Counted from the stretch's first letter, positions 53,738-63,853 are shown. The stretch is DNA of 64,000 bases from Chromatiales bacterium (GCA_027076405.1 JALTJN010000515.1:124001-188000); one strand, 5' to 3'. Made by a program: numbers and translations. The notes: generated by a model from the sequence alone, not told the origin.

Positions 53738-54774
53738 ATTGCTTGCCTCGTTGCCAGTTGGCTTTCCAGTTTTTCACTAATTAAAGAAGGGACATCTTTT
53801 TCAACTTCAAGCATGGCCACGTGTATTGCATTATAAAAGGAATATGCATCTGCGCCACCGTGACTCTTCACAACAACCCCCTTTAATCCTAAGAAACTGG
53901 CACCGTTGTATTCACGCGGGTCAACACGACGTTTGAATTTCTTTAAGATAGGCAATGAAATTAATGCGGCTAATTTTGAAAATATATTTGCTTTGTATTC
54001 GTCTTTGAGGAAACCGGTCAGCATTTTAGCTGCGCCTTCCGTTGTTTTTAACATGACATTACCAATAAAACCATCACAAACAACAACATCGACTGAACCA
54101 AGAAATATCCCGTCACCTTCAACAAAACCGACATAGTTAAGATTGCTATCGGTTAGCAAACGTGAGGCTTCTTTAACAATTTCATTACCTTTAATTTCTT
54201 CTTCGCCAATGTTTAATAAACCCACTGTTGGCGCATCAAGATCGAAAATAGCTTCTGCTAACGCATCCCCCATAAAGGCAAATTCAAGTAACGACTCTGC
54301 CGAAGAGTCAACATTCGCGCCTAAATCCAGAACGTGAGTAAAACCGGTTGGGTTGGTTGCATTAGGTAATGTACTGCAGATGGCTGGACGATCGATACCG
54401 GGTAATGTTTTCAAAACAAAACGTGCGGTTGCCATTAGTGCGCCTGTGTTTCCTGCACTGACAGATGCCTGCGCTTTACCTTCTTTAACAAGGTTGATAG
54501 CAACACGCATGGAAGAATCTTTTTTGCCACGCAAAGCTAAAGAAGGTGCTTCAGATGAACCAACTACCTGTGTTGCATGTTGTATATCTAAACGGGTTGA
54601 GAATTTTGCTGCTTTATCACCTAATTCGTTTTTGATGGCGTCTTCATCGCCGACAAGAATTAAAGATAAATGCTTATATTTTGATAAGGCATCAAGTGCT
54701 GCCGGTACCACAATGGATACGCCGAAGTCGCCGCCCATACAGTCAAGTGATATCGTTACTTGAGATTTACTCAT
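53734..54774 (-). CDS. plsX: Phosphate acyltransferase PlsX
   Basis: 346 aa from ATG at 54774 (family start [17 protein letters not shown]); an upstream ATG at 54819 falls inside a strong hairpin and would add unrelated residues. Blocks [63 protein letters not shown] and [19 protein letters not shown] are typical. It makes acyl-phosphate from acyl-ACP for phospholipid synthesis. The weak ribosome binding site, GGACATC, makes the exact start less sure. Overlaps fabH by 4 bases. Confidence 0.94.
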   Translation of the reverse strand: MSKSQVTISLDCMGGDFGVSIVVPAALDALSKYKHLSLILVGDEDAIKNELGDKAAKFSTRLDIQHATQVVGSSEAPSLALRGKKDSSMRVAINLVKEGKAQASVSAGNTGALMATARFVLKTLPGIDRPAICSTLPNATNPTGFTHVLDLGANVDSSAESLLEFAFMGDALAEAIFDLDAPTVGLLNIGEEEIKGNEIVKEASRLLTDSNLNYVGFVEGDGIFLGSVDVVVCDGFIGNVMLKTTEGAAKMLTGFLKDEYKANIFSKLAALISLPILKKFKRRVDPREYNGASFLGLKGVVVKSHGGADAYSFYNAIHVAMLEVEKDVPSLISEKLESQLATRQAI

Positions 54775-54801
54775 AAATTTTGATGTCCATTTAAGCAAAG
54801 A

Positions 54802-54825
54802 CGGGATATGGTTTCCCATATCCCG
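54802..54825. repeat. Perfect hairpin in the plsX leader
   Basis: CGGGATATGG (54802-54811) and CCATATCCCG (54816-54825) are a perfect 10-bp inverted repeat with a 4-base loop, between rpmF and plsX. No T-run follows in either direction, so it is not an ordinary terminator. A second, longer hairpin (CTCTGCT 54839-54845 with AGCAGAG 54884-54890) is next to it. Candidates: processing site or translational control of plsX. Confidence 0.6.
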
Positions 54826-54896
54826 CGTAGTATTATTACTCTGCTATATCTGTTTTATTCAGCAGAACTAAAGGAATTTACTCAGCAGAGGAGTTT

Positions 54897-55076
54897 TTAT
54901 TCGCCTTTAGTTTCAATAACTTTTTTGCCACGGTAAAAACCGTCTGCAGTAACATGGTGACGTAAATGTGTTTCACCTGATGTTGAATCGATTGATGTTG
55001 TGCTGCCGGTTAAAGCATCATGAGAACGACGCATGCCGCGACGTGAAGGTGTTACTTTGTTCTTTTGTACAGCCAT
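54897..55076 (-). CDS. rpmF: 50S ribosomal protein L32
   Basis: 59 aa. Begins [20 protein letters not shown], the L32 signature, and ends ETKGE. It lies directly downstream of yceD, as in E. coli, and upstream of plsX. Small basic ribosomal protein of the large subunit. Typical of bacteria that lack the zinc form: only one kind of cysteine-free L32 is seen. A GAGGCT (18 bases before ATG) is weak; the ribosome binding site is not obvious. Confidence 0.97.
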   Translation of the reverse strand: MAVQKNKVTPSRRGMRRSHDALTGSTTSIDSTSGETHLRHHVTADGFYRGKKVIETKGE

Positions 55077-55093
55077 GATAGAGCCTCGTAGTA

Positions 55094-55636
55094 TTACTTA
55101 TCAGTCTTTAAACTTGCAAGAATATCGAATGGGTTATCCCGTTCAACACTCTCAGTGTCTGGTTCTTGTTTTTGGCTGCTCCACTCTTCCTGCATATTAT
55201 CAGCTGAACATTGTTCATCCTGATGCTTAGGAATGGGGGGTAAAGCCAGGAGGATTTCATCCTCAATAATATCCGATAACATCATCGGGGTATTATCTGT
55301 CAGTGTTGCCTCATACCCTTCGGGTAATCTTTCCATTTCAGCTTCAGATCGTACAAAAGCAAGCTGGAAATCAATAGCCATAGGAAGTTCCATTTCTCCC
55401 ATACAGCGTTGGCATATCAGCTTCGCTTCTATTGAGATTTCACCAGCCAAAATAACAACATGGTTAGTATCAACATAAAACGCGACATCAATTTTTACGT
55501 CCCCCTCATTCGATGAAAGCGCGTTAATTAATCGCTTCATCTGCTTAAGAGGAATGGTACCCTGTAGTTGTTCCCCTCTCGCCGCGAGACGTATGGGATC
55601 GACTTCCAGAGGTAGTCTTTGATGCTGCCCTGACAT
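55094..55636 (-). CDS. yceD: YceD, 23S rRNA accumulation / L32-linked protein (DUF177)
   Basis: 180 aa from ATG at 55636, giving the family N-terminus ([21 protein letters not shown]); the longer frame to 55831 adds 65 unrelated residues and overlaps the divergent pyruvate carboxylase gene. The CQRC pair ([12 protein letters not shown]), [37 protein letters not shown] and [10 protein letters not shown] are family blocks. Precedes rpmF, its usual partner. Role in ribosome biogenesis is by family, poorly characterised. Confidence 0.92.
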   Translation of the reverse strand: MSGQHQRLPLEVDPIRLAARGEQLQGTIPLKQMKRLINALSSNEGDVKIDVAFYVDTNHVVILAGEISIEAKLICQRCMGEMELPMAIDFQLAFVRSEAEMERLPEGYEATLTDNTPMMLSDIIEDEILLALPPIPKHQDEQCSADNMQEEWSSQKQEPDTESVERDNPFDILASLKTDK

Positions 55637-55830
55637 AAGCCGCGGATTGTATCGGGGTGATACCTTTATGTCAAAAAAAGTCTCGCAAATTAAGTAAAAA
55701 AGCCTTAATAATCCGCCTGTTCCGTGAAATACGTCTAAATATTGACCAGCTTGTAATTTAAGCTTCACTTGACAGTTCCTTGTGATTTTCATACAAAAGT
55801 AGATGCATTTCAAAAGGACATAATAAATCA

Positions 55831-57249
55831 ATGATTAAAAAGCTACTCATTGCCAATCGCGGGGAAATTGCCGTCCGTATTGCCCGGGCATGCGCTGAAA
55901 TGGGGATAAAATCTGTTGCTGTCTATGCTGAGGCTGATCGATATGCCTTACACGTCAAAAAGGCAGATGAAGCTTATAGTCTGGGGCCAGATACGGTTGC
56001 CGGATATCTCAACGCCCATCACTTAGTTAATATTGCGGTCGCAACAGGCTGTGATGCATTGCACCCCGGCTATGGCTTTTTATCAGAAAATCCGGAGCTG
56101 GCTGAAACCTGTCAGCGGCGGGGAATTTACTTTGTTGGTCCCGATGCAGAGACAATTCACAAACTGGGGGATAAAACCATTGCCCGTCAAACCATGACAT
56201 CAGCGGGCATACCGGTTACCCCCGGCAGTAACGATAATGTGGCTAATATTGATGAAGCAAAGAAAATTGCAGCCGAAATCGGCTATCCGGTCATGCTTAA
56301 AGCAACCTCGGGGGGCGGCGGTCGCGGGATTCGACGTTGTGATACAGAATTAGAACTTAGCAGAAACTATCCCCGAGTTATTTCTGAGGCGGAAAAAGCC
56401 TTTGGTAATGCCGAGGTATTTATAGAAAAGTTTATTGCCGATCCTCGTCATATTGAGGTGCAGGTATTGGCAGACCATCACGGGAATGCAATTCATCTGT
56501 TTGAACGAGATTGTTCTATACAGCGCCGTCACCAAAAATTGATTGAAATTGCCCCTTCCCCCCAGTTATCAGACAAACAGCGTCACTATATTGGCGATTT
56601 AGCGGTAAAAGCCTGTCTAGCTTCCGGTTATAAAAATGCCGGCACGGTCGAATTTTTACTCGATGAAAATGATAACTTCTATTTTATGGAAATGAATACA
56701 CGGTTGCAGGTTGAACATACCATTACCGAAGAAATTACCGGAATTGATATCGTGCAGGAACAAATTCGTATCGCATCAGGTTTAAAACTGCGTTATCAAC
56801 AATCGGATATATCTCGTCGCGGTTTTGCTATGGAATTTCGAATCAATGCCGAAGATCCTAAAAATGATTTTCTACCCAGCTTTGGAAAAATTAACCGATA
56901 CTTTGCTGCTGGTGGCCCTGGAGTGCGTACCGATGGTGCCATTTATAGTGGTTACGTTATTCCACCCTACTATGATTCGATGTGTGCAAAATTAATCGTT
57001 TGGGCAATGGATTGGGATGCGTTAATTGATCGTTCTAGACGTGCATTACGTGACATCAAGCTTTATGGTGTAAAAACAACCATACCTTATTATATAGAAA
57101 TTCTTGCTTCGGCAGATTTTCAAACAGGTCAATTTAATACCGGCTTTGTTGAACAACATCCGGAGCTGGTCAATTATTCGGTGAAGCGTTCTAATCGAGA
57201 AGTCGCTGCCGCTATTGCTGTGGCATTGGCAGCAAATTCAGGGATATAA
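55831..57249 (+). CDS. pycA: Biotin carboxylase subunit of two-subunit pyruvate carboxylase
   Basis: 472 aa. N-terminal biotin-carboxylase domain (KKLLIANRGEIAVRIARACAEMG), ATP-grasp core (KATSGGGGRGIRRC, HIEVQVLADHHGNAIHLFERDCSIQRRHQKLIEIAPSP), and C-terminal part (MEMNTRLQVEHTITEEITGIDIVQEQ; FAMEFRINAEDP). The next gene is the matching carboxyltransferase-biotin subunit, so the pair makes oxaloacetate from pyruvate rather than malonyl-CoA (AccC has different partners). AAGGA 9-10 bases before the ATG. Divergent from yceD. Confidence 0.93.
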   Translation: MIKKLLIANRGEIAVRIARACAEMGIKSVAVYAEADRYALHVKKADEAYSLGPDTVAGYLNAHHLVNIAVATGCDALHPGYGFLSENPELAETCQRRGIYFVGPDAETIHKLGDKTIARQTMTSAGIPVTPGSNDNVANIDEAKKIAAEIGYPVMLKATSGGGGRGIRRCDTELELSRNYPRVISEAEKAFGNAEVFIEKFIADPRHIEVQVLADHHGNAIHLFERDCSIQRRHQKLIEIAPSPQLSDKQRHYIGDLAVKACLASGYKNAGTVEFLLDENDNFYFMEMNTRLQVEHTITEEITGIDIVQEQIRIASGLKLRYQQSDISRRGFAMEFRINAEDPKNDFLPSFGKINRYFAAGGPGVRTDGAIYSGYVIPPYYDSMCAKLIVWAMDWDALIDRSRRALRDIKLYGVKTTIPYYIEILASADFQTGQFNTGFVEQHPELVNYSVKRSNREVAAAIAVALAANSGI

Positions 57250-57321
57250 ATAACACATATTCATGTCGATTTTAGAATTAAAATATACAGCTATAAAACA
57301 CATAGGTAAGGACATTAAACA

Positions 57322-59139
57322 ATGGCAAAAGTAAACATAACCGATACGATCTTACGTGATGCTCATCAATCACTGATTGCAACTCGAATGCGTACCGAAG
57401 ACATGTTACCTATTTGTGAGCGTCTCGACAAAATTGGTTACTGGTCACTCGAAGTTTGGGGTGGTGCAACTTTTGATGCTTGTGTTCGGTTTTTAAAAGA
57501 AGATCCTTGGGAGCGACTGCGTTCTCTTCGTCAGGTGTTACCTAACACACGTTTACAAATGCTATTACGGGGTCAAAATCTTTTAGGTTACCGTCATTAC
57601 GCTGATGATGTTGTCGAAGCCTTTGTAAAACAAGCCGCTGAAAATGGCATTGATGTTTTTCGTATTTTTGATGCCATGAATGACCTGCGTAATTTACAAA
57701 CATCCATTAAAGCTGTTAAAGATGCAGGTAAACATGCACAAGGTACACTCTGTTACACCACCAGCCCGGATCACAACCTGCAATACTTTATAAGTTTGGG
57801 ACGTGAGTTGGAAAAAATGAATTGCGATAGTATTGTGATTAAAGACATGGCGGGATTATTAACACCCGCTGTTACCGCAGATTTGGTAAAAGCACTTGTT
57901 GATCAAGTCAATATCCCTGTTCACTTACATTCACATGCAACAGCCGGACTGGCCAGCATGTGTCAATATAAAGCGGTTGAAAACGGTGCATTTGGTATAG
58001 ATACTGCCATCTCCTCTTTTTCACAAGGTACCAGTCACCCGCCAACAGAAAGTATGGTCGCAGCATTTAAAAACACTGAATTTGATAGTGGGCTGGATTT
58101 ACCTGCGTTACAGGAAATAGGCTTTTACTTTTATGAAGTAAGAAAAAAATATCATCAGTTTGAAAGCGAGTTCACCGGACTCGATACCCGCGTACAGGTT
58201 AATCAGGTTCCCGGCGGCATGATCTCAAATTTATCTAACCAGTTAAAAGAGCAAGGTGCATTAACCAGAATGAACGAGGTACTCGAAGAAATTCCTCGCG
58301 TTCGTAAAGAATTAGGCTACCCACCTTTAGTTACCCCTACTTCGCAAATTGTTGGTACACAAGCAGTGCTCAATGTTCTTGGTGGTGAGCGCTATAAAAC
58401 CATCACCAATGAAGTAAAACTTTATTTACAGGGTAAATATGGCAAAGCACCCGGGAAAATTAGTCCGCAAGTACAGCTCATGGCAATTGGCAATGAAGAT
58501 GTAATTGACTGCCGCCCCGCAGACTTACTTCCTAATGAAATGGATAAGTTACGTAAAGAAATTGGCGTGCTCGCACATAATGAAGATGATGTTTTAACTT
58601 ATGCAATGTTTCCCGATATTGGTCGTACTTTCCTGGAGGACCGTGAACAAGGTAAACTTGTGCCGGAACCTCTGGAACCTGTCAGTGTAGATAGCAACGG
58701 TCACAATGCAGCGACAGAATTTAATATCACCATTCATGGGGAGACTTATCATATCAGTTTGACTGGTGCGGGACACCGTACCCAGGATATGCGTCCCTAT
58801 TATTTAAGTATCGATGGCGTACCTGAAGAAGTGATGGTTGAAACCCTAAATGAAGTTGATTTAGATACTGATGCGAACCAAAAAAGGAAATCATCTGCCA
58901 GTGGTAAGCGACCTCGCGCAACCGAACCTGGACATGTTACTGCATCTATGCCCGGTGTTATTGTTGAGGTGTTAGTGAATGTGGGGGATGAAATAAAAGC
59001 TGGTGCCCCTGTTCTTATATCTGAAGCTATGAAAATGGAAACAGAAATACAGGCAGCGGTATCTGGCACAGTAAAGGCTATCCATGTAGCAAAAGGTGAT
59101 AGTGTTACACCCGACGAGACCTTGATTGAAATACAATAA
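57322..59139 (+). CDS. pycB: Pyruvate carboxylase subunit B / oxaloacetate decarboxylase alpha
   Basis: 605 aa. N-terminal carboxyltransferase (about 1-460: DTILRDAHQSLIATRMRTEDML, CYTTSPDH, IKDMAGLLTP, HLHSHATAGLA) and a C-terminal biotinyl domain ending with biotin lysine in SEAMKMETEIQ. 'pycB' or 'oadA' depends on the partner; the biotin carboxylase subunit 73 bp upstream and absence of membrane decarboxylase subunits point to pyruvate carboxylase. AAGGAC precedes ATG. Supplies oxaloacetate for the TCA cycle or biosynthesis. Confidence 0.92.
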   Translation: MAKVNITDTILRDAHQSLIATRMRTEDMLPICERLDKIGYWSLEVWGGATFDACVRFLKEDPWERLRSLRQVLPNTRLQMLLRGQNLLGYRHYADDVVEAFVKQAAENGIDVFRIFDAMNDLRNLQTSIKAVKDAGKHAQGTLCYTTSPDHNLQYFISLGRELEKMNCDSIVIKDMAGLLTPAVTADLVKALVDQVNIPVHLHSHATAGLASMCQYKAVENGAFGIDTAISSFSQGTSHPPTESMVAAFKNTEFDSGLDLPALQEIGFYFYEVRKKYHQFESEFTGLDTRVQVNQVPGGMISNLSNQLKEQGALTRMNEVLEEIPRVRKELGYPPLVTPTSQIVGTQAVLNVLGGERYKTITNEVKLYLQGKYGKAPGKISPQVQLMAIGNEDVIDCRPADLLPNEMDKLRKEIGVLAHNEDDVLTYAMFPDIGRTFLEDREQGKLVPEPLEPVSVDSNGHNAATEFNITIHGETYHISLTGAGHRTQDMRPYYLSIDGVPEEVMVETLNEVDLDTDANQKRKSSASGKRPRATEPGHVTASMPGVIVEVLVNVGDEIKAGAPVLISEAMKMETEIQAAVSGTVKAIHVAKGDSVTPDETLIEIQ

Positions 59140-59196
59140 CTAATCATTATACTCGTAATTGCTTATAATCTTTTTTTTAATAAAAACTGCCTATTT

Positions 59197-59772
59197 ATGA
59201 AACTTATTCTTGCATCCACATCACCGTTCCGAAAAGCCATTTTAGAGAAACTTAATGTTGAATTTGAAACCATCTCACCCGAAACAGATGAAACAGCATT
59301 AGATAACGAGACACCGCAACAGCTGGTAGAACGATTATCTATCGCTAAAGCAGAAGCCATTGCAAATAAAACAACGGATGCATTAGTCATTGGTTCTGAT
59401 CAGGTTTCAGTTATAGATGGAAAAATTATCGGCAAACCCCATACTCATGAAAATGCCGTTAAACAACTTAAAAATGCCTCAGGTAAAACAGTAACTTTTT
59501 ATACAGGTCTTTGTTTATTTAATTCTAAAACAAAAGAATTTCAATCTGATGTTATCCCTTTTAATGTCGTATTTCGTGATTTAACCGATCAGCAAATAGA
59601 AAATTATTTAAAAAAAGAGACGCCTTATAACTGTGCCGGCAGTTTTAAGTCTGAAGCACTTGGTATTGTTTTATTTGAGAAACTGCAAGGTGATGATCCC
59701 AATACATTAATGGGGTTACCTTTGATTCGATTAGTGAAAATGCTTGAAAAAGAAAACTTTACCATTTTGTAA
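59197..59772 (+). CDS. maf: Maf-family nucleotide pyrophosphatase (YceF type)
   Basis: 191 aa. ILASTSPFRKAILEKL, SPETDETALDNETPQQLVERLSIAKAEA, GSDQVSVIDGKIIGKP and YNCAGSFKSEALGIVLFEKLQGDD match the YceF (m7GTP pyrophosphatase) subgroup, which removes modified nucleotides. In other gammaproteobacteria it lies beside yceD; here pycA-pycB sits between. Ends 28 bp before a hairpin shared with a convergent gene. Confidence 0.93.
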   Translation: MKLILASTSPFRKAILEKLNVEFETISPETDETALDNETPQQLVERLSIAKAEAIANKTTDALVIGSDQVSVIDGKIIGKPHTHENAVKQLKNASGKTVTFYTGLCLFNSKTKEFQSDVIPFNVVFRDLTDQQIENYLKKETPYNCAGSFKSEALGIVLFEKLQGDDPNTLMGLPLIRLVKMLEKENFTIL

Positions 59773-59789
59773 TCAAGCCGAAAACAACA

Positions 59790-59823
59790 GAATATTTCAG
59801 CATTGATGACTGCTGAAATATTC
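59790..59823. terminator. Bidirectional hairpin between maf and the barrel-like gene
   Basis: GAATATTTCAGC (59790-59801) and GCTGAAATATTC (59812-59823) form a perfect 12-bp stem with a 10-base loop, between convergent genes. The minus-strand follow-on is T-rich (TGTTGTTTTC). Little T-run on the plus strand, so the plus-direction function is less sure. Confidence 0.6.
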
Positions 59824-59849
59824 GTTCTCCGTCTAACTAACACAATTAA

Positions 59850-60677
59850 TTAATAACTATAATTAACCGTCACAGACGTGTAATTATCTTGATCTGATGG
59901 TGTGTTTAAATATTTTCCAAATAATAAACTCACGCCCCAAGCATCTGAAAAATAATAATCAAGCACAGAATATATATAGTCACTACTCGTATTATCAATT
60001 GCAGAAATACTTCTGTTTTTACCAAAAGAAATTGAAAAAGAATCATAGTCTAAACCTGTTTCAAGATTATATGATTTTTTCAGTAATCCTGATGATAGCA
60101 ACAGTGTTTTCACATTAAAGAACCTGGTACTGGCAAATGAAGCCAGTTTGCTGACATCGGCTGAATAAGTGTAATTATACACATTTCCACTTAAACGAAA
60201 ATGTTTACCGACATAGAACCCTGCCTTAAATCCCATCGCTGTACTTGATATAATCAAGTTCCTTTTTGTGAGTGTTGTTAAACTAATTCTTCTTATTGCA
60301 GGAGCAAATTCAAGGAAATAATTATCCTGACTATAACGAATGCCTGCACTTGTAGAAAACATAGTGTATGCACCTTTTAAACCGGAGGACTCTAAAGTAC
60401 CTGATAATTTCCAGTCTTGATTATAATTTGAAGAGAGACCAATAAAAGCAAAATTACTTTCTATCGTACTATTGCCTGAAGGAATTTTACTTTTACCTAA
60501 ACCAAAAAATATTCGCTTTTTATCACTTAGCCCTATATCTGCACTTATTAAGGAATTGGTGTTATTTTGTTCATCCTTACCGACATCAAGAGAAATGGTT
60601 GTATCACCTGATTCTGCATTAACAGATAAACTAAATACCATTAAACAAATGGCATAAAATATGGATTTATTTTGCAC
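59850..60677 (-). CDS. Predicted outer-membrane beta-barrel protein, unknown
   Basis: 275 aa starting with GTG at 60677, preceded by AGGGAGAA. A signal peptide (QNKSIFYAICLMVFSLSVNA) precedes ESGDTTISLDVG. The rest is alternating polar and hydrophobic strands rich in Y, S and N, ending VTVNYSY, as in eight- to twelve-stranded barrels; no known family recognised. Convergent with maf, and its 5' end faces the chemoreceptor promoter region. Not linked to neighbours by spacing. Confidence 0.75.
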   Translation of the reverse strand: MQNKSIFYAICLMVFSLSVNAESGDTTISLDVGKDEQNNTNSLISADIGLSDKKRIFFGLGKSKIPSGNSTIESNFAFIGLSSNYNQDWKLSGTLESSGLKGAYTMFSTSAGIRYSQDNYFLEFAPAIRRISLTTLTKRNLIISSTAMGFKAGFYVGKHFRLSGNVYNYTYSADVSKLASFASTRFFNVKTLLLSSGLLKKSYNLETGLDYDSFSISFGKNRSISAIDNTSSDYIYSVLDYYFSDAWGVSLLFGKYLNTPSDQDNYTSVTVNYSY

Positions 60678-60789
60678 TTTATTCTCCCTAGGATACTTTA
60701 AATTGTAACATTCCTATTCAATAACGCAGAGAGGTTGATTAGGTTGACAAATAAATGAATAAAATAAGCTATTAATCATAAAGTAACCC

Positions 60790-60816
60790 TAAATAAATTA
60801 TCATTTTAGCCGATAA
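60790..60816 (+). promoter_or_regulatory. Sigma-28 (FliA) promoter of the chemoreceptor genes
   Basis: TAAA (60790-60793), 15 bases, then GCCGATAA (60809-60816): an exact match to the E. coli FliA consensus TAAA-N15-GCCGATAA. It ends 33 bases before the PAS gene's ATG. It implies co-regulation with flagellar late genes. Confidence 0.85.
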
Positions 60817-60849
60817 TAAAGTGTGACAGACATGACATACAAGTAAACA

Positions 60850-61368
60850 ATGAAAAATAAAACATCTCCAAATCAAACTGAAATTATTTTAGAAGATAAT
60901 AAGTTGCTCATTACCAAAACTGACCCTAAAGGGTTAATCACCTATTGTAATTCTGTATTTATAGAAACATCAGGATATATCGAATCAGAATTACTTGGCA
61001 AGCAGCATAATATTGTTCGTCACTCGGACATGCCACGCGTGATCTTTTATTTGTTATGGGAAGCATTAAAATCTAATCGTGAGTTTAATGGATACATTAA
61101 AAACCTGAGCAAAGACGGCAGATACTATTGGGTGTTTGCAAATGTGACACCTAGTCATTCATCAGACAATGAATTACTTGGTTATTACTCCGTACGACGA
61201 AAACCGGAAGCTGAAAAATTAAATTATATAAAAAACCTATATGAAGAATTACTTGAAATTGAGCAACAAGCACCTGTAAAAGAGGCGATTGAAAATTCCA
61301 AATATAAACTAAATTGTATTCTAAATTGTAGAGAGATGATATACGATGAATTTATTCTTTCTATTTAA
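60850..61368 (+). CDS. Aer-like PAS sensor protein
   Basis: 172 aa, soluble, with one PAS domain (about 20-125) of the Aer type: [44 protein letters not shown] matches the FAD-binding PAS of Aer, including the conserved HNIVRHPDMP-like motif (here S for P). A helical C-terminus (about 130-172) follows. No transmembrane or signalling domain is attached: those are in the next gene, overlapping by 23 bp. Probably redox/oxygen sensing for energy taxis, by homology. Confidence 0.85.
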   Translation: MKNKTSPNQTEIILEDNKLLITKTDPKGLITYCNSVFIETSGYIESELLGKQHNIVRHSDMPRVIFYLLWEALKSNREFNGYIKNLSKDGRYYWVFANVTPSHSSDNELLGYYSVRRKPEAEKLNYIKNLYEELLEIEQQAPVKEAIENSKYKLNCILNCREMIYDEFILSI

Positions 61369-62836
61369 GTTAAAGATTTTTATAGCTCAGCTTTTTCTTC
61401 TATTAGGGATGATAGCTTATCTGTTTACTGCTTATCATTTTGATCCGGTTTTTGTAGTTTTTATATTACCCCTTGTTTATTTAATTATAAAAAGCCAGCT
61501 TAAAATTCATCACCAAGATTTACGACATAAAAATGTCAATCGACTTGCGAAAAACATCTCCCAGGGCAAACTAAACTATCGTATCACCCACTATAGTGCA
61601 GATGAAAAATCAAATGAGACTATTAACAACCTAAACACGGTAGCAGATCAAATAGAAACATTTATGCGAGAAGTAAATACTTGTTTTAAACTTGCCCAAC
61701 AACATATTTATTACCGAAAACCTTTAATCACCGGTTTAAATGGTTCATTTGCAAGTACGTTACATAACATAAGCTACTCTTTTCAAATTATGAAGCTTCG
61801 TGACAGAGAAAAAAAGGTACACATTTTATTCTCAACATTAAGTAAATTAAAAACCGACAACCTGCTTAGTAAGCTTATTACTAGCCAAAATGATATTAAT
61901 GTTGTAAATAATGAACTAACCACTGTTGAAGAAGAGACTAAAAACGCGGCTAATAGCGCTTTGGCGAGTAAACTTTCAGTTTCAAAAGTAATGGAAAATA
62001 CAGGGCAAATTGTTGATCGAGTTTCACAATTAAAAAACTCTTCGATTGAGCTTGATAAAAGTAGTACCGAGATATCAGATATTATAACTTTTATAGCAGG
62101 CATTGCCGATCAAACCAATCTTCTTGCTTTAAATGCAGCAATTGAAGCAGCTCGCGCCGGTGAACATGGACGTGGATTTGCTGTTGTTGCCGATGAAATT
62201 CGTTCTCTTGCAGATAACACTAAGGAAGCAACGGCAAAAATATCAAACATCATTGGGCGAGTTGTTGATTCTAGTAATAATATTTTAAAAGAATCCGCTC
62301 AAATAGAAAAGTTCAGTAGTATTTCACACCAGCTTGTTACTGAGTTTGACCAAAACTTTAGTGAGTTTTCTGATGTTGCTCAACGTACTTCTGAATCTAT
62401 TGCACATTCACGAATGATTAGTGCTCTTACACTATCTAAAATTGATCATATTTTATATATGCAACGCGCATATCGCGCTATAGAAATGGGGGCAGATTCT
62501 GAAGAAGCGCGTTCAATACAAATTGATGAAACACAGTGCCGCTTTGGTCATTGGCTAATTAGTGAAGATGGGGGTGCAGCTTATAGTCATTTGCCTAGCT
62601 TCAATGCAATCACTGAGCCACATAGGGCTGTCCATCTTTATGTTACAGTTATGTCTAACATGCTTAGAGGTGAATGGAGGAAAAGCACTGAAGTTCAAGA
62701 ACAATTACTGGTCAATATGCAATATGCGGAAAAATCTAGCACACAGCTATTAGAATTATTAGGTAAACTTGTTGAGGAAAAACAACGCTTTGAAAGCACA
62801 GCTGATGATACAGTCGGAGATATTGATTTATTTTAA
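61346..62836 (+). CDS. Methyl-accepting chemotaxis protein with CZB domain
   Basis: 496 aa. Two N-terminal transmembrane helices (about 10-48), a linker, and the receptor cytoplasmic hairpin ([50 protein letters not shown]). The C-terminus holds a chemoreceptor zinc-binding domain: [14 protein letters not shown]398 in [10 protein letters not shown], and HRAVHLY. No periplasmic sensor domain is present, so the sensory input is likely the upstream PAS protein. GAGAG precedes ATG; overlap suggests translational coupling. Confidence 0.92.
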   Translation: MNLFFLFKLKIFIAQLFLLLGMIAYLFTAYHFDPVFVVFILPLVYLIIKSQLKIHHQDLRHKNVNRLAKNISQGKLNYRITHYSADEKSNETINNLNTVADQIETFMREVNTCFKLAQQHIYYRKPLITGLNGSFASTLHNISYSFQIMKLRDREKKVHILFSTLSKLKTDNLLSKLITSQNDINVVNNELTTVEEETKNAANSALASKLSVSKVMENTGQIVDRVSQLKNSSIELDKSSTEISDIITFIAGIADQTNLLALNAAIEAARAGEHGRGFAVVADEIRSLADNTKEATAKISNIIGRVVDSSNNILKESAQIEKFSSISHQLVTEFDQNFSEFSDVAQRTSESIAHSRMISALTLSKIDHILYMQRAYRAIEMGADSEEARSIQIDETQCRFGHWLISEDGGAAYSHLPSFNAITEPHRAVHLYVTVMSNMLRGEWRKSTEVQEQLLVNMQYAEKSSTQLLELLGKLVEEKQRFESTADDTVGDIDLF

Positions 62837-62908
62837 AAGACTAGATACAGCTTGGCCCTCTAATGACCAAGCTACATAACATTCTCATTGAACGAGTTAA
62901 CCTATAAC

Positions 62909-63853
62909 TTATTGTAAGTTGAAACCACGTTCAAAAATCCCGGCCATTGCGACCCCTAGACGATCAGCAAAACGATCTAAATAATTAGGCCGTGGAGTAT
63001 AGTCAATAATTTTTTCTGCTTCGATAATTTCTCGCGCAACAAAACTACTGCTTCCTAAACCGTCAGTTAAACCTAGTTCAACACTTTCTTCGCCTGTCCA
63101 TACAAGACCTGTAAATAATTTATCGTTATCAGCAAGACGTTTTCCCCGCCCTTCTTTTACTGTATCTATAAATTGTTTATGAATAGTACCTAATAAATTT
63201 TGAATATGTTCCCGATCTGATTTTTTTACCTTTGAAAAAGGATCAAGAAAACCTTTGCTTGCTCCTGCTGTATACAAACGACGCTCTACGCCAATTTTTT
63301 TCATGACTTTGGTAAAACCAAAACCGTTCATCAATACACCTATAGAGCCAACAATACTGGCTTTGTCTGCATAAATCTCATCAGCGGCAACGGCAATATA
63401 ATAACCACCGGAGGCACACATATCAGAAATAACCGCATAAACTTTTTTATCTTTATACTTTTTCCGTAGTCTTTTTATTTCATCGTAAACATAACCCGCC
63501 TGAACAGGACTCCCCCCTGGACTGTTAATTCGAAGAATAACGGCTTTTGCTTTAGGTTCTTTAAATGCGTCACGTAACCCTTTAATAATATTATCAGCAC
63601 TAGCTTCTGCACCGGCAGCAATGACTCCCTGCACTTCTACTAATGCAGTATGCTCAGATGCTTTTCCAAGCGCAGCAGTCGTATCTGATGATGAATAGGC
63701 CATAATAAACACAACGAGTAAATAAACGAAGAAAAGTGATTTAAAGAAAATACTCCATTTACGTGCACGACGTTGTTCATCTACAGCGGCAAAAGCAAGT
63801 TTACTTAAAACTTCTGATTGCCATTCCTCTTTCTTGTTTGTTTCATCTGTCAT
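62909..63853 (-). CDS. sppA: Signal peptide peptidase SppA (S49 family, 36-kDa type)
   Basis: 314 aa from ATG at 63853 (an ATG four codons upstream at 63865 is equally possible; neither has ideal Shine-Dalgarno spacing). One transmembrane helix near 40-57. Blocks: ALVEVQGVIAAGAEASADNI, LRINSPGGSPVQAGYVYDEIKRL, VISDMCASGGYYIAVAADEIYADKASIVGSIGV (the nucleophile serine is in GSIGV). It degrades cleaved signal peptides in the membrane. The neighbour set (HAD-sppA-maf-yceD-rpmF-plsX) is the Pseudomonas order. Confidence 0.93.
   Translation of the reverse strand: MTDETNKKEEWQSEVLSKLAFAAVDEQRRARKWSIFFKSLFFVYLLVVFIMAYSSSDTTAALGKASEHTALVEVQGVIAAGAEASADNIIKGLRDAFKEPKAKAVILRINSPGGSPVQAGYVYDEIKRLRKKYKDKKVYAVISDMCASGGYYIAVAADEIYADKASIVGSIGVLMNGFGFTKVMKKIGVERRLYTAGASKGFLDPFSKVKKSDREHIQNLLGTIHKQFIDTVKEGRGKRLADNDKLFTGLVWTGEESVELGLTDGLGSSSFVAREIIEAEKIIDYTPRPNYLDRFADRLGVAMAGIFERGFNLQ

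Noticed and set aside
60820..60836. TGTGA-CAGACA-TGACA just downstream of the sigma-28 promoter
   Set aside because: One half-site mismatched and placed in the transcribed leader; not counted as a Crp site.
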